From contig JBLXCH010000136.1 in NCBI GenBank assembly GCA_048265065.1, forward strand, positions 1 to 8,507: 8,507 nucleotides of DNA. Reading direction: 5' to 3'. The translations under genes and the position numbers were made by a program. How positions within the stretch are numbered: the first letter of the stretch is position 1; each line of letters begins with the position of its first letter. This DNA is from Motiliproteus sp048265065 (lineage in GTDB: Bacteria > Pseudomonadota > Gammaproteobacteria > Pseudomonadales > Balneatricaceae). The notes beneath the pieces are model-generated. The model had not been told where the DNA came from. It saw nothing but the letters and a program-made list of their open reading frames with translations, and ran no database searches. Shown here in pieces: positions 1 through 6,400 of this stretch.

Positions 1-188
1 AGCGCGAATGGTTCGAGAACATCGAGCGTATCGGTATCACCGCCGGTGCATCAGCCCCTGAAGTGCTGGTGCGTGGGGTGATCGAGCGGCTCAAGGAGTG
101 GGGCGCCAGCGGCATGGATGAGCTGGAGGGCCGCCCAGAGAACGTGACGTTCTCGATGCCGAAAGAGTTGCGGTTAAGACCTGTCTAA
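1..188 (+). CDS. ispH: 4-hydroxy-3-methylbut-2-enyl diphosphate reductase, C-terminal part
   Basis: This is the 3' end of ispH (lytB); the gene begins left of the window and the reading frame starts at base 3. IspH is a cytosolic iron-sulphur enzyme that makes IPP and DMAPP in the last step of the MEP isoprenoid pathway. About 61 residues are visible. They include the motif ITAGASAPE (bases 36-62), whose Ser (TCA, 51-53) corresponds to the substrate-binding Ser near the C-terminus of E. coli IspH. The typical IspH ending follows (ENVTFSMPKELRLRPV, stop TAA 186-188). The TAA overlaps the stop of the convergent fimT, so there is no room for a terminator between the two genes. Recognition rests on the tail motifs alone, but these are very characteristic. 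Confidence 0.93.
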   Translation, partial: REWFENIERIGITAGASAPEVLVRGVIERLKEWGASGMDELEGRPENVTFSMPKELRLRPV

Positions 189-688
189 TTGTCAGCGCAC
201 TCGATACCTTGAATTCCATCTACGCGAATCCGGCCGCCGGCGTTAACGACGACTTTTTTGGTTCTTCGAGTGCCGCATATCAGTAGGCTCCCAGCGAGGA
301 ATGCACCAGACGCCTGTCTGCTCCGCCCTGTGCTGCCATATCCGATATAGCTCGACAGGATGTTGTTGCCTTGGATTTTGATCTTCGACTGCTTCGCGTA
401 GGTGAACAGTACCGCCTCTCCTGCGTCCAGCGCGGCATTCTGGTTTCGGTCTTCGAAGATTTCCCAACCGTTTTCCCATTTGCCTCTGGCACTCATGACG
501 ACAAACGTGTTGCGCTTGATGGCCTCATGGCGGGTCCGGTTGATGGAGGCCAAAAGTTGTTGCGATGTGCTGTCCACCTCCGCCTGTACCAACGAATCAC
601 GCAGTTGAGGAACTGCGATTGATAACGTGACAGACAAGACAGAAAGCGTGATCAGAAGCTCGAATAATGTGAATCCACTGGGTTTCAT
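185..688 (-). CDS. fimT: FimT-like minor pseudopilin (GspH/FimT family)
   Basis: This is a 167-residue prepilin. The leader MKPSG is cut before FTLFELLITL, with Gly at -1, Phe at +1 and Glu10 at +5, followed by a hydrophobic helix to about residue 27. The FimT/GspH core includes the segment NRTRHEAIKRN near 50-60. Cys138 and Cys163 may form a disulphide. Near the C-terminus lies GRIR (152-155), matching the GRxR motif that in FimT of other transformable gammaproteobacteria contributes to DNA binding. A second GRSR lies at 121-124. FimT is a pilus-associated inner-membrane/periplasmic protein acting in DNA uptake, and it is dispensable for piliation in P. aeruginosa. The start ATG has AAGGA (complement of 697-701) 8 nt upstream. 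The gene is convergent with ispH and divergent from fimU, so it is not part of the minor-pilin operon. The family call is firm. The DNA-uptake role is inferred from the motif. Confidence 0.9.
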   Translation of the reverse strand: MKPSGFTLFELLITLSVLSVTLSIAVPQLRDSLVQAEVDSTSQQLLASINRTRHEAIKRNTFVVMSARGKWENGWEIFEDRNQNAALDAGEAVLFTYAKQSKIKIQGNNILSSYIGYGSTGRSRQASGAFLAGSLLICGTRRTKKVVVNAGGRIRVDGIQGIECADN

Positions 689-696
689 GGCATGCG

Positions 697-701
697 TCCT
701 T
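697..701 (-). promoter_or_regulatory. Ribosome binding site of fimT
   Basis: AAGGA on the minus strand lies 8 nt before the fimT ATG. It supports this start over the nearby out-of-frame ATG at complement 691-693. Confidence 0.65.
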
Positions 702-721
702 GCGTGATCTTTCTAATACAA

Positions 722-751
722 CCGACCATCATCCTAGATTGGCCGTACATC
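722..751 (+). promoter_or_regulatory. Candidate LytTR/AlgR-type direct-repeat operator
   Basis: Two 9-bp direct repeats, CCGACCATC (722-730) and CCGTACATC (743-751), share 7 of 9 bases (CCGNNCATC). They are separated by exactly 12 bp, a 21-bp period that puts them on one DNA face. This architecture is typical of LytTR-domain regulators. The second copy matches the AlgR core CCGTTCGTC of P. aeruginosa at 7 of 9 bases and the first at 6 of 9. AlgR is known to activate the fimU operon in P. aeruginosa. Here the repeats lie upstream of the likely fimU promoter and would overlap a fimT promoter. The repeat geometry is seen in the sequence; the binding protein is inferred. Confidence 0.4.
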
Positions 752-790
752 CGTGCCAGGCAGACTTTAAGTTTGCCTCTTCCTAGGATG
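730..790. repeat. Mirror-image CTAGGATG boxes, possible divergent -10 elements
   Basis: CATCCTAG (730-737) and CTAGGATG (783-790) form a perfect 8-bp inverted repeat with a 45-bp gap. Each arm contains TAGGAT reading outward, one towards fimT (complement 731-736) and one towards fimU (784-789). TAGGAT matches the sigma-70 -10 consensus at 4 of 6 bases, and the 5' leaders would be about 24 nt (fimU) and 36 nt (fimT). No good -35 is visible. CAGACT (761-766), 17 bp upstream of the fimU box, matches 3 of 6, which would suit an activator-dependent promoter. The arms could instead be operator half-sites. Confidence 0.35.
759..777. promoter_or_regulatory. 19-bp near-palindrome in the divergent promoter region
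   Basis: GGCAGACTTTAAGTTTGCC is symmetric about base 768 with 8 of 9 arm positions complementary; the exception is a G/T pair at 763/773. The one-base centre makes a protein-binding dyad more likely than an RNA hairpin. It would cover the -35 region of the proposed fimU promoter, a position typical of a repressor or of an activator contacting polymerase. No specific regulator is recognised. Confidence 0.35.
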
Positions 791-819
791 CAAATCAAAA
801 GCGCGGGATGAATTCATAA

Positions 820-1380
820 ATGCGACACCCTCAACATGCTTTCACGCTAATCGAACTGATGGTCACCATCGGGATACTTGCGATTTTATTAGCCGCGGCG
901 GTCCCCGCGTTGTCCCAGGCCGTCCGAAATACCAGGCTAACGTCGTTGATCAACGATCTGACTACATCGGTGACATATGCTCGTTCGGAGGCGGTTAAGC
1001 GAAGCCGCAGGGTAGTAATCTGTCGGGCGAATGCCGCGCGTGATAACTGCAATTACGCTAGCGGGAATTGGTCCGCAGGTTGGCTTATCTTCGTCGATTC
1101 TGCGGAGTCCGATACAGCGACACCCGTATACAACGCAGCCAATCTTTTAAGGGTTTCCGACGTGCCGCCATCGGGCAGCACTATCACCGGGCGTAACGGT
1201 GCGACGGGAAGAGGGTGGGTGCGTTATTCGAGTATTGGAACTCTTGCCAGAGCATCCTCCAGTAGTGATGTCTTCAGCTGGGATCTCAGTCTGGCAAACG
1301 CTGCGGCTGAGCGCGCGCGAACGGTTCAGATCGGCCTGGCGGGTCGTCCCAGCATATGCAAAGGAACTGTATGCGAATGA
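820..1380 (+). CDS. fimU: FimU-like minor pilin (GspH/FimT family), first gene of the operon
   Basis: This 186-residue prepilin opens the minor-pilin operon. The N-terminus is MRHPQHA then FTLIELMVTIGILAIL, with Phe at +1 and Glu at +5 (residue 12). The residue before the cleavage site is Ala7 (GCT), not the usual Gly. The hydrophobic helix is followed by the family segment YARSEAVKRSRRVVIC (53-68). Cys68/Cys77 and Cys180/Cys185 could form two disulphides. The C-terminal motif is GRPS (175-178), lacking the second Arg of GRxR. That and its position identify it as FimU, the structural minor pilin, rather than the DNA-uptake FimT. In P. aeruginosa FimU joins the PilV/W/X priming and tip complex. 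The start is at 820 with only a weak GGGA (805-808), 11 nt upstream. An ATG at 808 gives three codons and is not used. The end overlaps the pilV start. Confidence 0.88.
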   Translation: MRHPQHAFTLIELMVTIGILAILLAAAVPALSQAVRNTRLTSLINDLTTSVTYARSEAVKRSRRVVICRANAARDNCNYASGNWSAGWLIFVDSAESDTATPVYNAANLLRVSDVPPSGSTITGRNGATGRGWVRYSSIGTLARASSSSDVFSWDLSLANAAAERARTVQIGLAGRPSICKGTVCE

Positions 1381-1793
1381 AGTCGAAGAGGCACGATGCC
1401 GGTTTCAGTCTGATTGAGGTGTTGATCGCGTTGGTGATCATCTCCGTCGGTTTGATAGGTCTCGCTGCATTGCAGGCCAGAGGGCTGCAATACAACCAGG
1501 GGTCCTATCTGCGTTCGCAGGCCAATATTCTGGCTTACGACATGATCGACCGCATGCGAATCAATCGGGAAAAGGCTCAGGCCGGCAACTATAACCTTTC
1601 GCTCTCCGCTTCCGCACCGACGGGAAGCACCCTTGCAGCGCAGGATCTCGCCGGCTGGCTTGGCTTGCTCGCCGACACTCTGCCTGCCGGAGACGGCGAG
1701 GTCAGCTGCGATGTTACGCTTTGCAGCGTTCGGGTGACCTGGCAGGAGGCTGACGGGGCTACATACGAGTTCAACTACCAAACACGGATCTAG
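1371..1793 (+). CDS. pilV: Minor pilin PilV
   Basis: From the chosen start this is 140 residues. The leader ends DAG and is cut before FSLIEVLIALVIISVGLIGL, with Phe at +1 and Glu16 at +5. The following AALQARGLQYNQGSYLRSQ and LAYDMIDRMRINRE (about 32-67) are strong PilV family markers. Cys113 and Cys118 lie close together in a C-terminal beta segment. PilV works with FimU, PilW, PilX and PilY1 in initiating pili. Start choice: AAGGA at 1361-1365 lies 5 nt before ATG 1371 and 11 nt before ATG 1377. The latter forms an ATGA overlap with the fimU stop and is a close alternative (138 residues). The ATG at 1356 is in frame but lies upstream of this Shine-Dalgarno. Either good start overlaps fimU, suggesting translational coupling. 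Confidence 0.9.
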   Translation: MRMKSKRHDAGFSLIEVLIALVIISVGLIGLAALQARGLQYNQGSYLRSQANILAYDMIDRMRINREKAQAGNYNLSLSASAPTGSTLAAQDLAGWLGLLADTLPAGDGEVSCDVTLCSVRVTWQEADGATYEFNYQTRI

Positions 1794-1795
1794 CT

Positions 1796-2905
1796 ATGAA
1801 ACGAGGCCAAGTAGGGCTTTCTCTGGTCGAGTTGATGATCGCGATGGTCATCGGGCTGATTCTTATGACCGGTGTAGTGCATATATTTCTCGGCAGCAAG
1901 CACGTCTACACGACTCAGGATGCACTTTCCAGAATTCAGGAGAACGGACGTCTGGCGGTCGATTTCATTAGCCGCGATGCGCGCATGGCTGGTTATGCAG
2001 GTTGCGCCGGCGGCGCAAATAGCAATCTGCACAATGGTTTGAACGTCTCCCCGACCAATGCTGGGGACAAACTGCTGTTTGACTTTGAAATGCCAATTGA
2101 GGGGCTGGATAACGTGGGAGTAGTGCCCGGTTGGGGGGCGGGCGTCGCGCCTGTTGCTGGGACAGACGTCATGTTTATCCGCGGCGCATTCGCTGGGGAT
2201 GTAGGTATCAAGGCCAACAACAGCAGCGGCAACCTCCGTGCTGAAACAAACTCTCCGGTCGTTGCGGGGGCAGATGGTGGGCCTTCTTGCGCTGCCAATG
2301 GCTCCCTCTGTGAAAACGACATCGTCATGATTTCCGATTGCTCGAAAAGCCGTGTTTTCCAGGTGACCAATCTAAACGCTGATGGAGCATCGGCTGCGTT
2401 GGTCGTTCATGCCGCATCCGGGACACCCGGCAACGCATCTCCGGCGAGCTGGGGGGGCGCGTCGGCACCCCCGGAGGAAGTGTTTGGCGTCGAGTCAGAA
2501 CTTCTTCGAATCAGCAGCCTGGCGTACTTCATCGGAGTGAATCCCGCAGGTCGACGCGCTTTGTATCAACGTGCGGGCACAGCTGCGGCTGTGGAGCTGG
2601 TTGAGGGTATTCAAGACATGCAGATCACCTTTGGCTATGACACTTCTGGCGACGGTGTTCCGGATTCCTACGTGGCAGCAAGCGCCATTTCCAACGCGGA
2701 CCGCGTCACGCATGTAGCTAACTGGGCGAAGGTCACCAGTGTTCAAGTCGCGCTGCTGTTGCAGAGCAATGACGACAATATCGTTGAGACGCCACAGGAA
2801 ATTACGTTTAACGGCGGCGCGGTCAATCCTTCAGGCGGCACGCAGGATCGCCGGTTGCGACAAGTCTTCATTTCAACCATAGGCATTCGCAGCCGCCTGG
2901 ATTAG
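1796..2905 (+). CDS. pilW: Minor pilin PilW
   Basis: This 369-residue minor pilin has leader MKRGQVG, cut before LSLVELMIAMVIGLILMTG. It has Leu at +1, common in PilW proteins, and Glu12 at +5. The family segment with IQENGRLAVDFISRDARMAGY (split about 47-67) follows. Cysteines are at 70, 165, 172 and 182. The stretch VEGIQDMQITFGYD (269-282) and the ending LRQVFISTIGIRSRL are typical of the PilW C-terminal domain. DTSGDGVPD (282-290) resembles a calcium-binding DxSxDGxxD loop. PilW is thought to bridge other minor pilins and PilY1 at the pilus tip. The gene starts 2 nt after the pilV stop with only a weak GGA (1786-1788), so coupled translation is likely. Runs of six Gs (2133-2138) and seven Gs (2451-2457) are possible slippage sites. 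Confidence 0.92.
   Translation: MKRGQVGLSLVELMIAMVIGLILMTGVVHIFLGSKHVYTTQDALSRIQENGRLAVDFISRDARMAGYAGCAGGANSNLHNGLNVSPTNAGDKLLFDFEMPIEGLDNVGVVPGWGAGVAPVAGTDVMFIRGAFAGDVGIKANNSSGNLRAETNSPVVAGADGGPSCAANGSLCENDIVMISDCSKSRVFQVTNLNADGASAALVVHAASGTPGNASPASWGGASAPPEEVFGVESELLRISSLAYFIGVNPAGRRALYQRAGTAAAVELVEGIQDMQITFGYDTSGDGVPDSYVAASAISNADRVTHVANWAKVTSVQVALLLQSNDDNIVETPQEITFNGGAVNPSGGTQDRRLRQVFISTIGIRSRLD
2451..2457 (+). repeat. G7 homopolymer in pilW
   Basis: Seven consecutive Gs fall in codons 219-221 (Trp-Gly-Gly) of pilW and are in frame as given. A one-base slip would truncate PilW before its C-terminal domain. Whether it varies is unknown. Confidence 0.5.
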
Positions 2906-2908
2906 GAG
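2904..2908 (+). promoter_or_regulatory. Ribosome binding site of pilX, overlapping the pilW stop
   Basis: AGGAG overlaps the pilW TAG (2903-2905) and lies 8 nt before the pilX ATG at 2917. It favours that start over the in-frame ATG at 2926, which would be 17 nt away. Confidence 0.7.
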
Positions 2909-2916
2909 CTTTTTCA

Positions 2917-3426
2917 ATGGAAGTTATGGGCAGGAGAGAGCAGGGTGCTGTGCTGATCGTTGCGTTAGTCATGCTGTTGCTGCTGACAGTTGTCGGCTTG
3001 GCAGGTATGCAGGATGCGAATTTGCAGGAGTCTATGGCGGGCAATATGCGGGACCGCAACATTGCGTTTCAGGTCGCAGAGGCGGGATTGAGGGCTGGAG
3101 AGAATGAGCTTCGCAAAGCCACTATCACCGCACCGGTCTCGGCCCCCGTGGTGCGCCCAGGCGATCCCTGCTTCTGGTGGTCCTGTGGCGGATCGGCGAC
3201 TGTTTTCAATTGGAGTGCAAGCCCAGCGGTCACGGCAAGCCTCAACTATGGCGTCCCCAATCCACAATACGTAATCGAGCTGCTTCCAGCTCTACCGGCG
3301 GCTGCAGCCGGAAACAGCGCTAAGTTTGGCGAAGACTCTCTATCTCGAGTATATCGAGTGACTAGTCGTGCCGGCGGCGGCTCTGGGGAGTCTATCGTGG
3401 TAGTGCAGTCGACCTTCAAGCGCTGA
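2917..3426 (+). CDS. pilX: Minor pilin PilX
   Basis: This 169-residue protein has a PilX-type N-terminus: MEVMGRREQG then AVLIVALVMLLLLTVVGLAG. The +5 residue is Val15, not Glu. Absence of Glu+5 also marks GspK, the tip pseudopilin of type II secretion, and fits a subunit at the very tip. The family signature with LQESMAGNMRDRNIAFQVAE is at about 36-55, ending in AGLRAGENEL to residue 65. Cys85 and Cys90 flank a Trp-Trp pair. The rest is a beta-rich head ending in SGESIVVVQSTFKR. PilX is expected to pair with PilW and PilY1 in the priming complex in the inner membrane and at the pilus tip. It lies 11 nt after pilW and 14 nt before pilY1. Confidence 0.9.
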   Translation: MEVMGRREQGAVLIVALVMLLLLTVVGLAGMQDANLQESMAGNMRDRNIAFQVAEAGLRAGENELRKATITAPVSAPVVRPGDPCFWWSCGGSATVFNWSASPAVTASLNYGVPNPQYVIELLPALPAAAAGNSAKFGEDSLSRVYRVTSRAGGGSGESIVVVQSTFKR

Positions 3427-3429
3427 CTC

Positions 3430-3434
3430 AAGGA
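3430..3434 (+). promoter_or_regulatory. Ribosome binding site of pilY1
   Basis: AAGGA lies in the 14-bp pilX-pilY1 gap, 6 nt before the ATG at 3441. It is well placed and fixes the pilY1 start, which also gives a clean signal peptide. Confidence 0.7.
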
Positions 3435-3440
3435 ACAAGC

Positions 3441-6400
3441 ATGAAAAATTGGATTTTTAAGCCTGTGCTCAAGGCATGCGTCAGCGCGTTGCTGCTGGGC
3501 TCTGTTGTAATGTCCGCAAACGCGGTCACCCTGAGCAGCGTGCCGTTGTTCTTGAATGCGCCGGTTGCCCCTATCGTCATGCTGAATATGTCGAAGGATC
3601 ATCAGCTTTTCTATAAGGCGTATGATGATTATTCGGACGTGAATAAAGATGGCGATCTTGATACAACTTATAACCACTCGATTGATTACTACGGCTATTT
3701 TGATACTCAAAAGTGCTATATATACACTAATGGACGCTACGAACCTGCCAGCTTGACGGCCGATAAGTACTGTAACAGCGGGGCGACAGGGCAGTGGGCT
3801 GGGAATTTCTTGAACTGGGCTACCATGACCCGTATCGACGCCGTCCGGAAGATACTTTATGGCGGGCTCCGTTCTACCGATACCGCAAACGAAACAGTTC
3901 TGCAGCGCGCTTTTTTGCCCAACGACGCGCATAGTTTTGCAAAGTACTATCGTGGTTCCGATCTTCCTAAACTGGCGGGTGTTTCCGTTACGGATTTCTC
4001 CGACTCTTCCACTGCTGGTTTGACCATTTGCAATACGACGGTGGAGTCCAGTGGTTTTTCGCATAACTCCACCAGCGCACCCCTAATGCGTGTGGTAAAA
4101 GGCAACTACTCACTTTGGGCTGCGAATGAGCGTTGGCAATGCAGATGGTCAGGCGAGCAAAACAAAAGTAACGGCAACGATGCTAGCAAGACCGGAATTA
4201 AGGCTTATTCAAATAGTCCTTCGATGCCCAGTAGCTCGTCAAATGGGGGGGACTTCAACGTTCGAGTAAAGGTGTGCACTGCTGCGTCCATGATTGGAGG
4301 CGAAAAGTGCAAGGCCTATAACTCGGCAACTGGAACTTCTCTGAAGCCAATTGGCTTGTTGCAGACATACGGCGACAGCAATCTAATCAAGTTCGGCCTG
4401 ATGACAGGGTCATACAGCAAGAACAAATCCGGAGGTGTGCTGCGTAAGAATGTGTCGAGCATGAATGATGAAGTAGACGCCGAGACAGGGGTCTTTCTGT
4501 CCGCGCCCTCCACTGGGGGGGTCATCAGTACGCTCAACAAACTGACCATTTACGGCTACGATTTTGGCGATGGTACCTACAACAGTGGTAGCGGTGATAA
4601 TTGCAGTTGGGGGAAGTCGTCCTTTAATGACGGTCAATGCACTAACTGGGGTAATCCGCAAGCCGAGATTTTTCAGGAATCGCTCAACTACCTTTCCGGC
4701 GGGTCGCCTCGCTTCGCGGTTTCAAATTCAGACAAGATCAGCGGTTTGAATTCTGCCGCCTGGAGCGCTCCGATAACCAGTGAGAACTCTTGCGCGCCCC
4801 TCAATATCATTCAATTCAACGCAAGTACTACGTCTTACGATGGTGACAATCTGTCTACGTTGGCCGACCCCATCAACAGTACTAATACGGTGGGAGTCGG
4901 AGAGTCGATCAATGGCGGCAACTTCTTCATTGGGAAGTCTGGCATCGCTGCCGATGGGCTGTGCACACCGAAGACCATCGCTAACCTCTCGGACGCCTCC
5001 GGTACTTGCCCCGACGCGCCTCGGCTGGAAGGGACATACAAGATAGCTGGTCTCGCCAATTACGCCCGTACGCATGATCTTTTACCCGCGCTTTCCGGGA
5101 ACCAGAAAGTAAAGACCTACGGCGTGGCCTTGGCGCCCGCAGTACCGAAGATTGAGATCCCGCTGGAGCAAGGGAAGAAAATAAGCATTCTGCCAGCTTG
5201 TAAGAACAGCTCTATTGGCGGCAACTGCGCGATCGTCGACTTCAAAGTTGTCAATTCTTCTTCATCGGCAGGGAAGCTCTACGTCAACTGGGAAGATAGC
5301 GAACAGGGCGGTGATTACGACCAGGATATGTGGGGCGTGATCGATTACGCCATTTCGGGTTCGACCATCAGTGTCACCAGCCAAGTGATGGCCCAATCCA
5401 CGGGCGACAAAATGGGCTTTGGTTATGTCATAGGCGGTACCGAGTCGGACGGGTTCCATGTGCATTCCGGCATTAATGGCTTCCCTTTCCCGACGGACCC
5501 TAACCCGGGTGTCGGTACCGGCGAGTCGGGTTCTTGCCGCAGCAGTGGAACTGACGGGCGGTGCGACGTAGCCAATGCCACCGCTCGTACCTACGTGATT
5601 GGCAACACCTCAGCCAAATCGCTCGAACAACCGTTGTACTATGCAGCCAAGTGGGGCGGCTTCGAAGATATCAACAACGATGGCAAGCCCAACACGGTCG
5701 ATGAGTGGGACGCTGACGGTGATGGAGTACCCGATACATACTTTTATGCCAGCAACCCCGCACAACTGGAAGCCTCATTGGCAAAAGCTTTTGAGCAGGT
5801 TGCGGCGAGTGCGTCATCCTCCGCATCTGTGGCGACCAATTCGACACGGCTGGATACTGAAACGCTCATTTACCAGGCTCGTTTCGACAGCAACGACTGG
5901 AGTGGGCAGCTTCTGGCTTACCGAGTGGCGGCGGGTGGAGACATTAGCGTTGTCGCGTGGGATACCAATCAGTCTGGCAAAATCCCGACACCAGGCAACC
6001 GCAATATCGTGACCTGGACGGGCACTGCCGGAGCAAATCTCGAATGGGAATCTTTGAGCAGTTCGCAGAAGACGGGCTTGGCTGGAGCTAGCAGCCAAAC
6101 CCTGACTACGGCGGAAATTACTCTCGGGCAGCAACGGCTGGCTTGGCTCAAAGGCGCTAGAGATCAGGAGCAGCCTGCTGGAAACTTGCGTAAACGCAAG
6201 TATGTACTGGGCGACGTCGTCAACTCCGATCCTGTATTCGTTGGCACACAAGATTATGGTTATAGCCGGCTGCCCGCAGGGACGCCGGGTGCTGATTCAT
6301 ATGCAGCCTACGTGGCGGCCAAGGCAGGCAAGGCCCCGCTGCTGTTGGTCGGCGCAAACGATGGAATGCTCCATGCATTTAACGCCACGACAGGCGTTGA

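Noticed and set aside
230..240. CCGGC-C-GCCGG symmetry in the 3' part of fimT, considered as a terminator
   Set aside because: Only about four pairs with a usable loop and no adjacent T run on either strand. It lies in coding sequence for the GRIR tail.
371..622. Two overlapping plus-strand frames opposite fimT
   Set aside because: They lie fully within fimT, have no good ribosome binding site, and no recognisable protein features.
740..760. TGGCAC on the minus strand, suggesting a sigma-54 promoter for fimT
   Set aside because: The matching GC doublet is not at the required spacing (GG-N10-GC fails, with CG at that position). The plus-strand TGGCCG also fails.
1356..1370. Upstream in-frame ATG for pilV giving a 16-residue leader
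   Set aside because: The AAGGA Shine-Dalgarno lies downstream of this ATG, and ATG 1371 or 1377 is better placed and gives a normal leader length.
1326..1781. 151-codon open frame on the minus strand opposite pilV
   Set aside because: Its composition looks like a shadow of pilV and no family features are visible.
3573..3602. Von Willebrand A domain metal site at the PilY1 N-terminus
   Set aside because: The sequence is NMSKD rather than DxSxS, so a working MIDAS cannot be claimed from the sequence.
3246..4064. 272-codon open frame on the minus strand across the pilX-pilY1 junction
   Set aside because: It is antisense to two well-supported genes. Its Ile-rich stretch is the mirror of the Asp/Asn/Tyr codons in PilY1, and it shows no domain or convincing start context.
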